A program made the position numbers and the translations under genes. From Torymus aiolomorphi (Eukaryota; Arthropoda; Insecta; Hymenoptera; Torymidae), in the NCBI GenBank assembly GCA_036365515.1, contig CM070874.1, forward strand, positions 63,755,583 to 63,819,582: a stretch of 64,000 nucleotides of DNA, written 5' to 3'. A model generated the notes under the pieces. That model was not told where the DNA came from, ran no database searches, and saw nothing but the letters and a program-made list of their open reading frames with translations. Positions 38,090 through 49,589 of this stretch are shown here, piece by piece; within the stretch, counting starts at the first letter, position 1; each line of letters starts with the position of its first letter.

Positions 38090-38519
38090 AACTATCGGAA
38101 TCTCATCTACATATTTACGTGCTCCGACACAACCAATGCCAATATATTCGGCCAGGACTATATTGCTTCCTCGCGCGGAAAAAAGTAAATTTCGCCCCAA
38201 TTCTATTTTTATCTCCTCTTTCTCGCTCTTTCATATCTACAAATGTCACTCTCTCTCTCTCTCTCTCGCCCCCTCGATCTTCCCAACGCTCTTTTATCTC
38301 CGGGGAGATTTTCGCCTTCACGTCCGCCACCGCCGCGTGTTTTCTGCCTCCGCACATATCCTTTTTTCTCGCTCCCGCCCAGAAAGAGTCTGTCAATCAC
38401 GATGTCAGTCAACTTTGCCGCTACGTCTCGCTCGCGTTTCCTCTCTTTCCCTCTCTCGAGCGCACCACTGTTTTTAAATTAAATTTCCCAGCGCCGGTCC
38501 GGTTAATGCCTGGCTTTTC

Positions 38520-38565
<46 letters not shown>

Positions 38566-38960
38566 GGAACTGGCTCTTTTTGTCCCGACGGTTTAGCGCT
38601 TTATATTCTCTAGCACGCGAGCTGATGAAAATTACTACTATACTACTGCTGCTGCTGCTACTCGGCTCGACTCGTCGTCGTCGCTTTATCCTATTTACAA
38701 TCGTCGAAAAACCGTCGAGAGAAATTTCACTACTGCACACCGTCGGCTAGCCGGTGAGGGAAGGGAGAGCTTGGCAATTGGCGAGGAGGAGGACGAGAGG
38801 ATAGACGCACATTTTTTGCGCGCGCGCGGCATGAACACGAGAACTGTTATGAATTCGAGGGGCAAACTGAATTTCGGCGAGAGAGCGACAGGAAGTTTGA
38901 GAAAAAGTTTTAATCGCATTAGATGGCAGTTTTAACGCTGGCTGCATAATTTTGTACGCG
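38090..38960. other. GC/CpG island 18
   Basis: Left half is pyrimidine-rich with (CT)n at 38248-38267 and 38522-38559. Then (CTG)n/(CGT)n-like runs (38647-38685), and a purine-rich right half (38755-38800, GAGGAGGAGGACGAGAGG). Open frames through the CT repeats are artefacts. Confidence 0.65.
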
Positions 38961-39130
38961 GCATTGTGCCGCATAAATAAATAAACCCTTGTTTAATTCG
39001 ACGCCATTACTTTTATCAATAATCGTAAACTTTTTTTATGATATAATAATTTTTATTTTATTCATAAAATAAAACCAGATGGAAAATTAATAAAAAGTCT
39101 ATTTATATTAATATATAATATATCGAAAGT
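38961..39130. other. AT-rich spacer 5' of the retrotransposon
   Basis: AT-rich. I cannot identify a target-site duplication or the precise 5' end of the retrotransposon here. Confidence 0.4.
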
Positions 39131-39134
39131 CAAG

Positions 39135-40588
39135 ATGGCGGGGCAGCATACAGCCCCCGCCGGTAAGCCGCCTGATAAATATTATAAGTGTCATTCTAGT
39201 GCCAGATTTGGTGCGATAGTTTGTTTTTTTTGTGAGGATCCTTACCACTTTAGTTGTTTTGATAGATTGAAAAACACAAAAAGAATTGGTGAAATCTTGG
39301 CAGTATGCCCGAAGCATGCGCATCTGAAACTAACCTCAAATTTTAACGTGGATACCTTGAGTGACGATGTAAAATTGATAATAGCGGAAATAAAAGCTAC
39401 ACGAAAAGAGGTAATACAAAAAGAAATACTAGATGAAATTGCAGCTGCCAATAGTACTAACGTTGAAGACCCTCATAATGAAACAATCTTTGATAATAAC
39501 ACTGAACTGGAAAATTTAAAAATTGAAACAACTCTATTAAGAGAACTTAACAAGGAGCTACAAGAGAAAAATTATTTACTCAGGGAACTTCTAAATGCTG
39601 AAAAAGAAAAAGTAAACTCAGAAGTAACAACTAACAAGAAAACGTTTGCTGAAGCTACAATTAACAGTAAACCCTTAAAAAACGCATACCGAAAATAATT
39701 ATTCAAATGAAAAATGAGGACGACGACATAAACAAAATTAAAAAAAGGGTTACCCACTATTTAACGAAAGAAAAAACAATCAAGACGAAAAGTTTACAGG
39801 TAAAAAATAACAAGGAAATCAACATTAACTGCCTTAACGAAGATAGTACCAATAAAGCAGCCAAAATTTTAAGTAGTAAAATGTCGGATAAGTGTAAAAT
39901 AGGAACAGAAAGCATCTCTAAACCGAAAATAAAGGTGGTGGGTATAGACAATTTTGAAAATATGAATGATGAAGAATTAGAAAGTGACATCAACACAAGA
40001 AATTTTAAAGACTGTGATGGAAAATGTGTAGTGTTAAGTACTTATAAAAATACCAAAAATAATACAATAACAGCTATTATTGAAGTTCCTTCGGAGATAT
40101 ACAAGATAATAAGAGAATGTTATAATAATAAAATCTACGTAGGATATCAAAACTGTAAAATATATGACTTAATAAATATCAAGCCATGTTACAAGTGTGG
40201 ACGTTTTGGACATAATTTAAATAAGTGCTCTAATGATTTAACATGTTTAAAATGTGCAGGATCTCATATATCAGCACAATGTCAAATAAAAGATAATTTC
40301 ACATGTGTAAATTGTTTCTACAGCAATACTAAATATAAAACGAATTTTGAGGTTAACCACATGGCGAATGACAGTGAGAAATGCAAAATCTTAAAAGGTA
40401 AAATCAACCGAGATATAGATATGACAGATTACCCAGTGAGGCCTTATGTACCCAGACTCATCGGTAAAGTAGAAAACATCAAAATTACAACTAATCAAAC
40501 ACAGCCACATACTGTTACTGCAATGTCAATGAGTCAATCTGTTTTATCCATTGCCCCTTGGGCTTGCAGTCTTCGAGAGAATCGCTAA
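39135..40588 (+). CDS. Retrotransposon ORF1 protein (PHD-like finger and CCHC zinc knuckles; one frameshift)
   Basis: A nucleic-acid-binding protein expected to package element RNA into a ribonucleoprotein. The first part (39135-39698) has a PHD-like finger with C19, C30, C33, H38, C41, C58 and H61; the ligand expected at residue 22 is Ser (AGT). A coiled coil follows, around residues 130-175 (LENLKIETTLLRELNKEL...). The second part (to 40588) holds zinc knuckles CYKCGRFGHNLNKC and CLKCAGSHISAQC plus a third Cys-rich unit starting CVNC. The two parts are in different frames; one base missing from an A6 run at about 39676-39681 accounts for it, because the frame then reads through. The stop TAA is followed directly by the ORF2 ATG. 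Function is from family knowledge. Confidence 0.8.
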
Positions 40589-43465
40589 ATGATAATGGAT
40601 CAAGTCCAGCAAGACATTGAAAACTTCTTACAACGTGAATGTAGCTGCGCTAACATGCAGACTCTCAACAATAATCTAACAGGCCAAAATAATCTAATTA
40701 TGTATATAAATATAAGAAGCATAAATGCTAATCTAAAAAATCTAGAAATTATTATTGAGAGTCTGTATGTTAAACCATGTGTAATTGTTTGTACAGAGAC
40801 TAGAAAACTGGAAAACTATAAACAATATCAATTACCTAATTACAAAATTTTTTATAATAATAGTAGAATTAACCAAAACGACGGGGTTCTTGTATATATA
40901 AATAGTAAAATATTTGAAGACACAGAAACAATAGTAATTGATAGAGTTAGTTTTCTATGTTCCAGAATTAGACTAAAAAATAAAGATGAGATAATAATCT
41001 CGGCTGTCTACAGATGCCATGACATCTCGAAAACAGAATTTATTTTGAGTGTAAAAAATACATTATGAATTATATAAACAGTAAAAATCATTGGTTAATC
41101 GGAGACTTCAATATTAATATAATGAGCAAATCTCTTGATAGTGCATATGACATGACTTTAAGCCAAGATTTTTTGAATCATCTTTTAGAACATGAGTATA
41201 CCCCATGTTTCCTTGGAGTCACACGACCAGACCCAGAAAATATCTTCGGGGTTCATGTATCGATAATATGTATCTAAAAAGTAAAAATCTAACAACAAAA
41301 GCCTACAAAATAACTACTCCATTTACTGATCACTACCCTTTGTTTTTAACTTTCGATCATATAATACATAGCGACTCAAGAAAGCAGAACAATAAAACCA
41401 TAAATTATAAAAAACTAATTAACGTAGCTAGAAGCATAGACTGGAATTCGATTTTGACTATACAAAATCCTAACTCTGCCTCAGAGTTATTAGTTGAACT
41501 AGTGAATGGATGTGTTGAGAAGGCAACTTTTTCACAAAAACAAAATAAACAAAAAATATGATTCCTAGAAAGATATGGATCACAAACGCAATTATAATAT
41601 CATGTAAAACTAAAGAAACTTTATATAATATTTTTAAAAGAAACCCAACTAGTGAATCCGCAAAAAAAGAATACAGGGACTATTGTAAAATATTAGATAA
41701 GATTATTAAAGATGCCAAACACACAAATTTGACTTCGAAACGTTTAAAAAATGTGACAACAATCCTAGACAACTGTGGAACTTAATAAATAAGAAATTAG
41801 GAAAAAACAAAGTGCAATCAAATAATATAACTAATATTTACGATCAAGACAATAAAAAAATAGAAGATCAAAGGGAAATTGCTAATGTTATGAATAAGTA
41901 TTTTTGTGAAGTAGGATCGGAAGTAAGTAAAAAAATTATACAACCTACAAATAAAAGATTGAATATGCCTAAACCAAATAACAAATCAATGTTTTTAGAA
42001 CCCGCTGATGCACTTGAAATAAATACAATTATACGTAACATGAAAAACAAAGCTGGAGGTGTAGATAATATAAATACAAAAATTTTAAAGACGTTAGCAA
42101 ACTACATAATTATTCCTTTAGAACATATATACAACTTGAGTATTGAAAAGTCTATCTGGCCAGATAATCTCAAAAGTGCCGAAGTTGTCCCTATCCACAA
42201 AGCTGGAAGCAAATCATGCATTTCTAACTACAGACCAATATCTCTAATATCCAATGTTGCCAAAATTTTTGAAAAAATACTTTATAACAGACTTTATACT
42301 TTTTTGGAAAAACATCAAATACTTTCTGAACACCAATATGGCTTTGTTAAAAACAAAGGTACGGCGGATGCACTTAACTACATAACACATAAAATCTATC
42401 AAAATCTAGATAAAAGCAAACGTATTATTGCTACTTTTTTAGATCTGGCAAAAGCGTTCGATACTGTTAACCATGACATATTACTTAGCAAATTAGAACG
42501 TTATGGAATAAGAGGAAAGGTCTTACTTTTGTTCAAAAGCTATCTTTCCGATAGACAACAAAAAGTTCGAATACAAAACCAAATAAGTGAATACAAATAT
42601 GTATCTTGTGGGGTGCCACAGGGAACAATATTAGGACCGATACTTTTTATATTATATGTAAACGATCTATTGAGAGATATGCCGGAAGGGTCTATTCTGT
42701 CCTACGCTGATGACACTGTCATCATTTCTAGTGAAGACACGTGGTCAATGGCGCAGGATAGAATAAACAAACTACTAGATCAAGCGGCGGAATGGCTTGC
42801 TTTAAATAAGCTATCCCTAAATATACAAAAACTAAGTTTATAACTTTCGGTAACTATCGTGATAGTGTCCCAATTAATGTAAATATAAATATACAAAATC
42901 AGCAAATAACTAGAACAGAATGTTACAAGTACTTGGGATTAATTTTCGACTTTAATATGAAATGGGATAGTCACATTAAATATTTAATTAACAGAACAAA
43001 ATATTTAATATTTATACTCGCAAAGCTAAGAAAAATTATGGATACAAACACATTGATGATTATTTATTACTCCTTCTTTCATAATGTTATAAACTATGGC
43101 ATCATTGCTTGGGGGGGGCTTGTAGAACAGAAATTAAAATAATACAACAAATCCAAAATAAATTGCTCAAAATCATTGCCAAAAATAAATTCCAGGTGCA
43201 CAACACTCCGCTAAAAATAGAACAAATGTTCACTCTAGAATCCTTATGCTATCATTACAATAATCTAAAAGATGCTTTTCTTACAATAAAACGCAATACT
43301 AGAAAAAAATCACTACCACTACCTAAAATGACCAAAGCTATTAGTGATAAAGATAGTCTGGTAGAAGCTATGAGGGTATTTAACGAATTGCCTAATGATC
43401 TCAAAATTTTAAATTATAAGAAGAGTACAATTAAGTACAAATTAAAACAAAAGCTCTTTCGATAA
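40589..43465 (+). CDS. Retrotransposon ORF2 protein (endonuclease-reverse transcriptase; six frameshifts)
   Basis: Catalyses target-primed reverse transcription: the endonuclease nicks DNA and the reverse transcriptase copies element RNA. Endonuclease motifs: NIRSI near the N-terminus, CTET, LIGDFNI, SCIDN and TDHYPL. Reverse transcriptase (41812-42843): YRPISL, FLDLAKAFDTVNH, GVPQGTILGPILFILYVNDL and the catalytic YADD. The C-terminal region has YLGLIFD and ends at 43465. Length (about 960 codons) suits CR1/Jockey-group elements. Frame breaks lie near 41048, 41249, 41551, 41746, 42828 and 43112. Each equals one missing base in a homopolymer run (at 41746 an A6 or adjacent T3 run). No other stop interrupts the frame. 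Annotated as coding because the breaks may be assembly errors. Confidence 0.85.
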
Positions 43466-43781
43466 TAACATTTAATTGTAACATTACGCACAACTTCATA
43501 TCATTTTCACTGTTTACTTTTGGAAAAATGAAGATTATAATATTACGTTTTGGCGGATTTTATTTATAGAATATATAAATTGTTAAATGAAATAAAGTTT
43601 TTGAAAATGTTTATGTTACTCGAATGAGTAATCTGTTAGTTTTAAGTTATAGATATAGTATTAGTTGTATGCAACCAGACTATTGTACAGGTAACAATGT
43701 TTACCTCTAATAGATTTTACTTTGTAAACTGCATTGTAACTTTTCTGGTTAAATAAATAAATAAATAAAAAATAAATAAAT

Positions 43782-44329
43782 TAGAAAAACTCATTGGTAT
43801 CTCTTGGCAATTTTCAATTACATCTTCACGACCCGTTAAATATACTAAAAATAAAAAAAAATCTATTAAAGCTATTAAATAATTTATCACACACTCTTGT
43901 TGGCCTTGGTTATTCTTCCCCACGTGGTGTCCTTGTCTTACAAGCTATTAATATTTATTTATTACGGTCTTTCATGAATAGAAATATATTACTAGAAAAA
44001 TAGCAGGCGGCAGAAAGGGAAATTTACTGCGCATGGAGGCAGTACTGCCAATGGCTATTTTCTTTTTACTGTTAGGTATCCATATCGGATATCGAGCACG
44101 TAAATGGAGATTTATTACCTTTTAAAATTATTTAAACAGACCTTAAATACCTTTTTTAAAAATATTTTAATTAAAAAATGTAAGTATCGGAACTCACAAA
44201 TACCCTATTATTTTCAGCGTATAATAGGGTTAGAAAAGTGAAGGCAATAGGTTTCAACAAATCTCAACGTACATTATGGGCACAATGAGCCTCGAAAAAG
44301 AATGCGACCTCATAGAATCTAATTTTAAA
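43782..44329. other. AT-rich valley
   Basis: AT-rich. Includes a minus-strand CAG/GTAAGA donor-like word near 44334 at its edge; no exon can be supported. Confidence 0.4.
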
Positions 44330-45480
44330 AGGTCTTACCTGAATTGCTACCACATAAAAATGGTAATTTCGCCGGCAGCACGCAGCTCTCCTTCCACCTT
44401 CGGGCAAACTTATTCGCCGCCATAAAAATTGCATTACCCATTTCCAAAAAATCAATACCCCCCCCCCCCCCACGCGCACTGAGAACGAAAGAGCGAGAGT
44501 TCCGCATCATTACCATTTAAACCCAATTTACTCGCGCGGAAATGCGCCGAATCATTTTGCACACTCGGCACCTAATCGAAACCGACCTCGGCGACCCTTA
44601 CTCGCTAGAGCAAATCCCTGCGCAAAAACCACCTCCTTTCTCTTTCCCTATACCCACTTACACCCACGTAACCTCGTGTTTATAATAATTAAAACAATCG
44701 ACCATCGGAGGTTAACCCAACCGCGACTCCCCCATACACACGCGTGTACCAAAAAAAAAGAGAGAAAACCGGACGAGTAAGCGTGCCAAAAAAGCGTCCT
44801 GTTCGTTACACGGCCGAGCGAGTATAGCTGGCGCGCGGGCGTAATCCTCCATTTGTTTGATCAAGCGGCAGCGCGTCGCTTTGAATGGCATTAACCCTTC
44901 GGAGAGAGCCACCACCGCCGCGGCTGCTGCTGCTACTCGCGAGCTTTTTGCCCCGGCGGCTGCGACGCCGGCTTTTTGCGAGCCCCGCAGCGAGCGAGCG
45001 CAGGATTACCAGAATTCATGATAATTCACAAAGAGAGGGAATGGTGGGGGGGCGAAAAAGCGTGCGTGCGCTGAAGGGTCAAAGTGAAGAGGTAAATAGA
45101 GACGGAGAATGGCGGAGAAAGGGAGCCGCGCGGCGGTGCGCTTTGCCAAGTTATTTTATGAATATCCACGCGCGCGCGGCGACAGTAGTCGGAGACAGAG
45201 GAGGAAGGGAAGTCGGAAAGCGAGGAAATTATAAGGGAAATAAGAGTTACGCGGTAAAAACGAGAGGAGCGCCGCTGGCTGGATTACCTTCCAGCCGCGC
45301 GTCTGGATTAAACAATGTGTCGCGCGCGATCCCGGGGGTTCGTTTTAAATGGGCTCTGAATTTTTCATTTGACAGGATCGGCGCTTGGCAGCTAAAGTGG
45401 CTGGGTAGAAATATATATAATGTGTGTGACGGCAAGGGTGTGGGTATATAAGTTATGGGTATGGCTGGGTGTATATTGAC
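44330..45480. other. GC/CpG island 19
   Basis: Poly-C run C14 at 44458-44471 in the left part; 44581-44700 has C43 G13. The core (44870-45350) is CpG-rich. The right flank 45421-45480 has G24 C4. The open frame at 44885-45451 spans the core and looks like an artefact of GC-rich DNA: no domain and Arg/Gly-rich low complexity. Confidence 0.7.
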
Positions 45481-45490
45481 TTGTACTACT

Positions 45491-45617
45491 CCCTGCTGAA
45501 AATCGTCCATTTTTCACCCATTTGTGAAACGATTTTTCTATCATTTAATGGCGAGTTGACCGAAATCGCTAGAAAATGGCTAGAAAATGGGAGAAAAATG
45601 GACGATTTCTACCAGGG
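45491..45617. mobile_element. 127-bp MITE with CCCTG...CAGGG ends
   Basis: Left end CCCTGCTGAAAATCGTCCAT and right end, reverse-complemented, CCCTGGTAGAAATCGTCCAT form terminal inverted repeats of about 30 bp, extending into TTTTTC-CCCAT. The outside flanks contain TTGTACTACT (left) and TTGTACGACT (right), possibly an old target duplication. No coding capacity. The same terminal 15 bases occur at 8297. Confidence 0.75.
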
Positions 45618-46438
45618 CTTAGTTGTACGACTTATGTAGTCGGGGTGAAGATACTTTATATGTTTCGTTTTCAGTAATGTCTATGCCAGTAACGCAAGTT
45701 TTTTTTACTTTTATAAATTAATAACAAATTGTTAGGATTGTGTCACAAAGTAAGATTATCGGATATACTCGTATTATCCTGTTTTGTAATTTTTTTTCCT
45801 AAGATTTATTTATTAATCATTAATATAATTAGTAATTGGTTTTTTTTCAATTTATCCAATTATATCTAATTTATTTATTTTAAAAGTACAGTCGATTGCG
45901 CATTTATTGAATATTTAGTTTGAATATGTATATAAGAATGTAAAGTTTTGAACATTCTTCTGTTGATAAGTACTTTGAAGCTGCGCGTTAATTTATATTT
46001 ATAGCAATTTATTTTTATTACGTGTGCAATAAGAAGTAAAATAGGAGTAGAGTTAAGATAAGTGCACTAGCGAAATGAGGTGAATTATTTTTCCAGATGG
46101 TCAACGGTATGAGAAAGAGAAAGAGAGTGAGAGAGTGAGAAAGAGAGAGAGAAGGAGAATAGAGGTAGAAAAACAATGAGAGCTTTTAAGTAGAGTAAGG
46201 GTGATAAATTTGGAAAAGGATAGAAAGTAAGAGAACACAGATGGAAGAAAGCTTTGAACAAAATTAAAGATGAAAGATTAGCGTTGCGGAGTAAAAAGTT
46301 GAAGAGAGATAATAAATCACTTTGTACACTTTGCTTTCGACAACCTTCTTTTTTTCTAGCATTCTTTCAAATAGAGTAATGAGAAATTTTAAGAATCTTG
46401 AAAAAAGATTATTCTTATTGTTTTGAAAAATATTCATT
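45618..46438. other. AT-rich valley with GA-rich patch
   Basis: AT-rich; a GA-rich low-complexity tract lies at about 46111-46166. No gene. Confidence 0.45.
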
Positions 46439-46477
46439 AACCTAATTATTATTCCTTTTCTTTGTTGCAGGTGAGTC
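46439..46477 (+). other. Candidate recursive (zero-exon) splice site 2
   Basis: A branch-like CCTAAT (46441-46446) precedes a strong pyrimidine tract and CAG ending at 46470 (CCTTTTCTTTGTTGCAG). GTGAGT follows immediately at 46471. The 3' and 5' splice sites abut with no exon between them. As with site 1, it lies at the transition from an AT-rich valley toward a C/A-rich island flank, about 26.9 kb downstream on the same strand. Confidence 0.45.
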
Positions 46478-46859
46478 ATGCAAATTTATACCTTACCAAA
46501 TCCTCTCATTACGTAAGTATTATAATACTCTTCGTAACAAGAAAGTAGGGCATTCATTACAACAACATAAGCCTCGACAATAACAACTATATATATATTT
46601 GCCAGAAAACCAAATAGTTTCAGTCGATGGCTGTTTATCTACTTTCGCTTCAGACAATTGAAACGCTGTACACGAGTGCAGCCAAGTGCAGTCAAGTTGC
46701 GGAAGTAACATCTCGATCGAGCGCCTTCTCTCCCAAGTATATACGCCAACATCGCCGGGATAAATATTTACCCAAGACCGTTATACTTCACCTCAAAGTT
46801 TTCACTTTTCTAAACCATCCCAATACATGGGCTCTTAAATATTAATTTGTGTACTCAAC
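46478..46859. other. Intermediate-composition sequence
   Basis: No gene or repeat recognised. Confidence 0.4.
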
Positions 46860-47720
46860 CCTCGCTGGTGACCGAACAAACTTCTTGAGAAATCGATTAA
46901 GCGTCGATCCGCCCTATAAACCGTTTAAACGCGAACGATAAATATGCCAAAGGTTTAATGGGCAACCGTCGCGCCATACACTCGGACTTGCTAAAAATTT
47001 ACCTCCGCAAACTCCGACCAAGTCCAAAATCCAAAATTCATTCCTCTCGCGACTTCAAATCCAAACTGCGGCGCACTTCGCGAGCTGCGCGCTTTCCATA
47101 CTATGCCTTATTCATCGCTTCTGAAAAACCTGACGCGCGCTCGGAATCCGAAAACGCGATCGCCGCAAATGCACCTTATACGTAATAAGCCTTTCGCGAA
47201 TTATTCGCAGCCGACGACGGTCAACAATCCGTTTACAAACACACAGGTATGTATGTATTATAGATGGAAAGCGAGCTCTCCGGAGGAAAAACAATGGAGG
47301 GGAACCGAAGGAAGCTTTCAAGTCGAGACCTCCGCGTCGACGAACAATAATGTTCGGAAAGAATGGCTACGGGCGAAAGATTAGCGGCCTTACTTCCTCC
47401 TTCCACCTCGCTTCTTCGTCTTAATCCCCATTTTCCATTTCGCGAGGTGTGCACGCGGCGGCCACGCTTTCTCTTTCGCGCTCGCTCGGAGCGCAATCCG
47501 CGCGAAAAGTGCGAGGGAGAGGAGAAATGGGGGACCGAACGAAATGAAATGTTCGCGCTACGGTGCGTTGAGCGAGCAAAGGAGGGAGAGAGAGAGCGAG
47601 GGGACGGAGCACCGAGAGTAATGCCGCCGTGCGCGCGCTGCAGGGTTTCTTCTGAAAGCGAGAGTCGAGGAGAGAAATTTTGGTGCGCTTATTTTTCAAG
47701 GGATTTTTTTCTAAAGTATA
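46860..47720. other. GC/CpG island 20
   Basis: C/A-rich left flank (46950-47110), CpG core, purine/G-rich right half (47500-47690 with GGAGGGAGAGAGAGAGCGAGG near 47580). An isolated donor-like CAG/GTATGT at 47246/47247 is not accompanied by a coding exon I can defend. Confidence 0.6.
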
Positions 47721-48429
47721 TGGAATAGTTATAATAATAGGGAAAAATGTATGAAATAAATTTCACTGTTGTATTTTGCATTATTATTGTCCAATTTAGT
47801 TCCTTTATTTCTTTTTGGAGAGGAATATGGAGAGATTTGGAGCCTACTATTGTATAGTCAAAATAACTTCGAGAATAGAGAATAATGAGGAATATCAATA
47901 TATCTAAAAAGAACTTGGAATACAAAAATTTCGTTATTTATCCAATTATAAATAAGCACTGTAACCGCTTTAATCTATAAAAACAATATAAAAAGCATAT
48001 TTGTAATTTTTTTGTAACCGCTGACTCTTTACATCATTCCGTAAAATATTTTATATATTTTGTAATTATTTCATTTTTTTCGTTCAATTTATGTTGGCCA
48101 TCATATTATTTGATGTTGAATTTTACAATTTACAATATTCAATTATTCGTACGAATACCAATTTAATTAAATTCCCGTTAATTCATCAAGGTATTACGCT
48201 GCATTATCCTAATTAAGAATGCTTTAGTTGTATAGGAATTTCGCGTTGCATACTTGAACAAAATTCATATTTATCGTTAAAATATTTTTCATAAAGTTAA
48301 AATAAATCGGGCATGAATAATGTGCTTAAATTAATAAATTATTAAATTTTTAAACGTTGTTTCATTCGCATACATTTAATAAACATGAAGTATAATAGAC
48401 AACGAATAAAGCATCAGAATTGTTTCAGC
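47721..48429. other. AT-rich valley
   Basis: AT-rich, no feature seen. Confidence 0.45.
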
Positions 48430-49160
48430 CCCAACGATTTTTCATTTCCATTTAAATAACCCGCATATCCAGCAACAACTATCTAATAGAAACCTACATA
48501 TCGACCATCTTTATTTATACGTTCGCTTTATGCAGCCTCATCTCCGCGCTAGACAAAACCACGCGTTCAATCAACCTCGACCAACATCAAAAAAGCCAAA
48601 CACACAAACACACACCAAATCCCATTCCCCTCGCTCCTGCACAGCCATCTAATCAAACAATAACAGTCGCTTCGCAAACACACGTAAAGCAGGCCGACCT
48701 TAACGAAACCAGGCTAAAAAGCAAACGCTCGCTCGAAGAGAGAGCAAAAAAAAACGCTCGCTCGCTTGCGACTCTCCCTTTTTCACGGATGAATCGGGGA
48801 CAAGTGCAGAAACGAGGTAAGTGCCGTTACAGGCGCGCGTGCGAGCAAAGTAGACTGCGGTGGTAGTTTCTCCCCTTTCCCCCGTTGCGCGCGGCGACGG
48901 TCGACGCTCTTTTTAGCCACTCGCCGAGGAAAATCCGCCGAAAAGCACGTACGCCGCGGTACGGTGTCTTGATGGCTTGAGGCGGATGCTGCCGCAGGAA
49001 GAGAGAGAGAGGACGCGAGGTAAATAGATGGAGTACTAATTTCGTCGTTTTCTCTCCGCGGTTCTGGCCTTCGCTGGAACAAATATTAGGATATGTGGTG
49101 TTTCTTTATGTTTAGTGTAGTAGAGATTTTGTTCCTGTTGAGTTGTATAGTTTGTATATA
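48430..49160. other. GC/CpG island 21
   Basis: Hand counts: 48541-48660 has C47 G10 A46 T17, whereas 49081-49140 has C3 G15 A13 T29. The core (48720-49010) is CpG-rich. A donor-like GAG/GTAAGT occurs at 48816/48817 without a recognisable exon. Confidence 0.7.
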
Positions 49161-49589
49161 TTATTGGCATGATGGATCCAATCTCGCGTGTAAAAATTAA
49201 TATTCCGCGAGGAATTTCAATTTACGGCGGGGCAAAGATTTAAAGCAATTTCCACGGTATTAGAAAATTCTTTCGAGGCTGAAGATCTTTTTCTAGAAAG
49301 AATCAAATAGCCGACTCGCGAGCGCTAGCGCTCTAATGAAAAAATTTACATTGGATATATGGTCGGCTAGAAACCAATACGGCTTTTTTGCATTTCGCTT
49401 CTTCATATTGAACGAACTATTTTGTATTTTAGATTTCAGGCGCATTTAATTTAAAGTTTAAATAAAATTCAGGGTTTTAATGAAATTTCGCATCTCTTTA
49501 AATCTCTATAGTCCCGCACGTAAATTGAAATTTAACATATACATTTATCCTCAAACAAATTCTCAAAAAAACGTTCTATTTACCATCCC
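49161..49589. other. AT-rich valley
   Basis: AT-rich, no feature seen. Confidence 0.4.

Larger units (their letters stand above)
39131..43781 (+). mobile_element. Non-LTR retrotransposon, CR1/L2-Jockey-group type, near full length
   Basis: Two consecutive coding regions, an ORF1 with PHD-like finger, coiled coil and zinc knuckles and an ORF2 with AP-type endonuclease and reverse transcriptase. A 3' UTR follows with an AATAAA signal (43591-43596) and a terminal (AAAT)n-like microsatellite tail (43750-43781). A PHD-bearing ORF1 and a microsatellite tail point to the CR1/L2/Daphne side, but clade is not certain without a tree. The 5' UTR is very short or truncated: the first ATG (39135) lies just inside an AAGATGGCGG motif. 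No target-site duplication was found. Confidence 0.85.

Noticed and set aside
38119..38613. 164-codon open frame with Ser-Leu repeats
   Set aside because: Produced by (CT)n tracts that lack stops.
44325..44345. Minus-strand CAG/GTAAGA considered as a recursive splice site
   Set aside because: Weak pyrimidine tract and no clear branch point on the minus strand.
44885..45451. 188-codon open frame on the + strand
   Set aside because: Covers a CpG-rich core; Arg/Gly-rich low-complexity translation with no recognisable motif.
47363..47728. 121-codon open frame in island 20
   Set aside because: Arg/Glu-rich translation of GA tracts; overlapping frames on the opposite strand are equally open.
48811..48823. 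Strong donor-like GAG/GTAAGT
   Set aside because: No acceptor or coding exon upstream can be paired with it; isolated donors occur by chance. The same applies to AAG/GTGAGT at 35470/35471 and CAG/GTATGT at 47246/47247.
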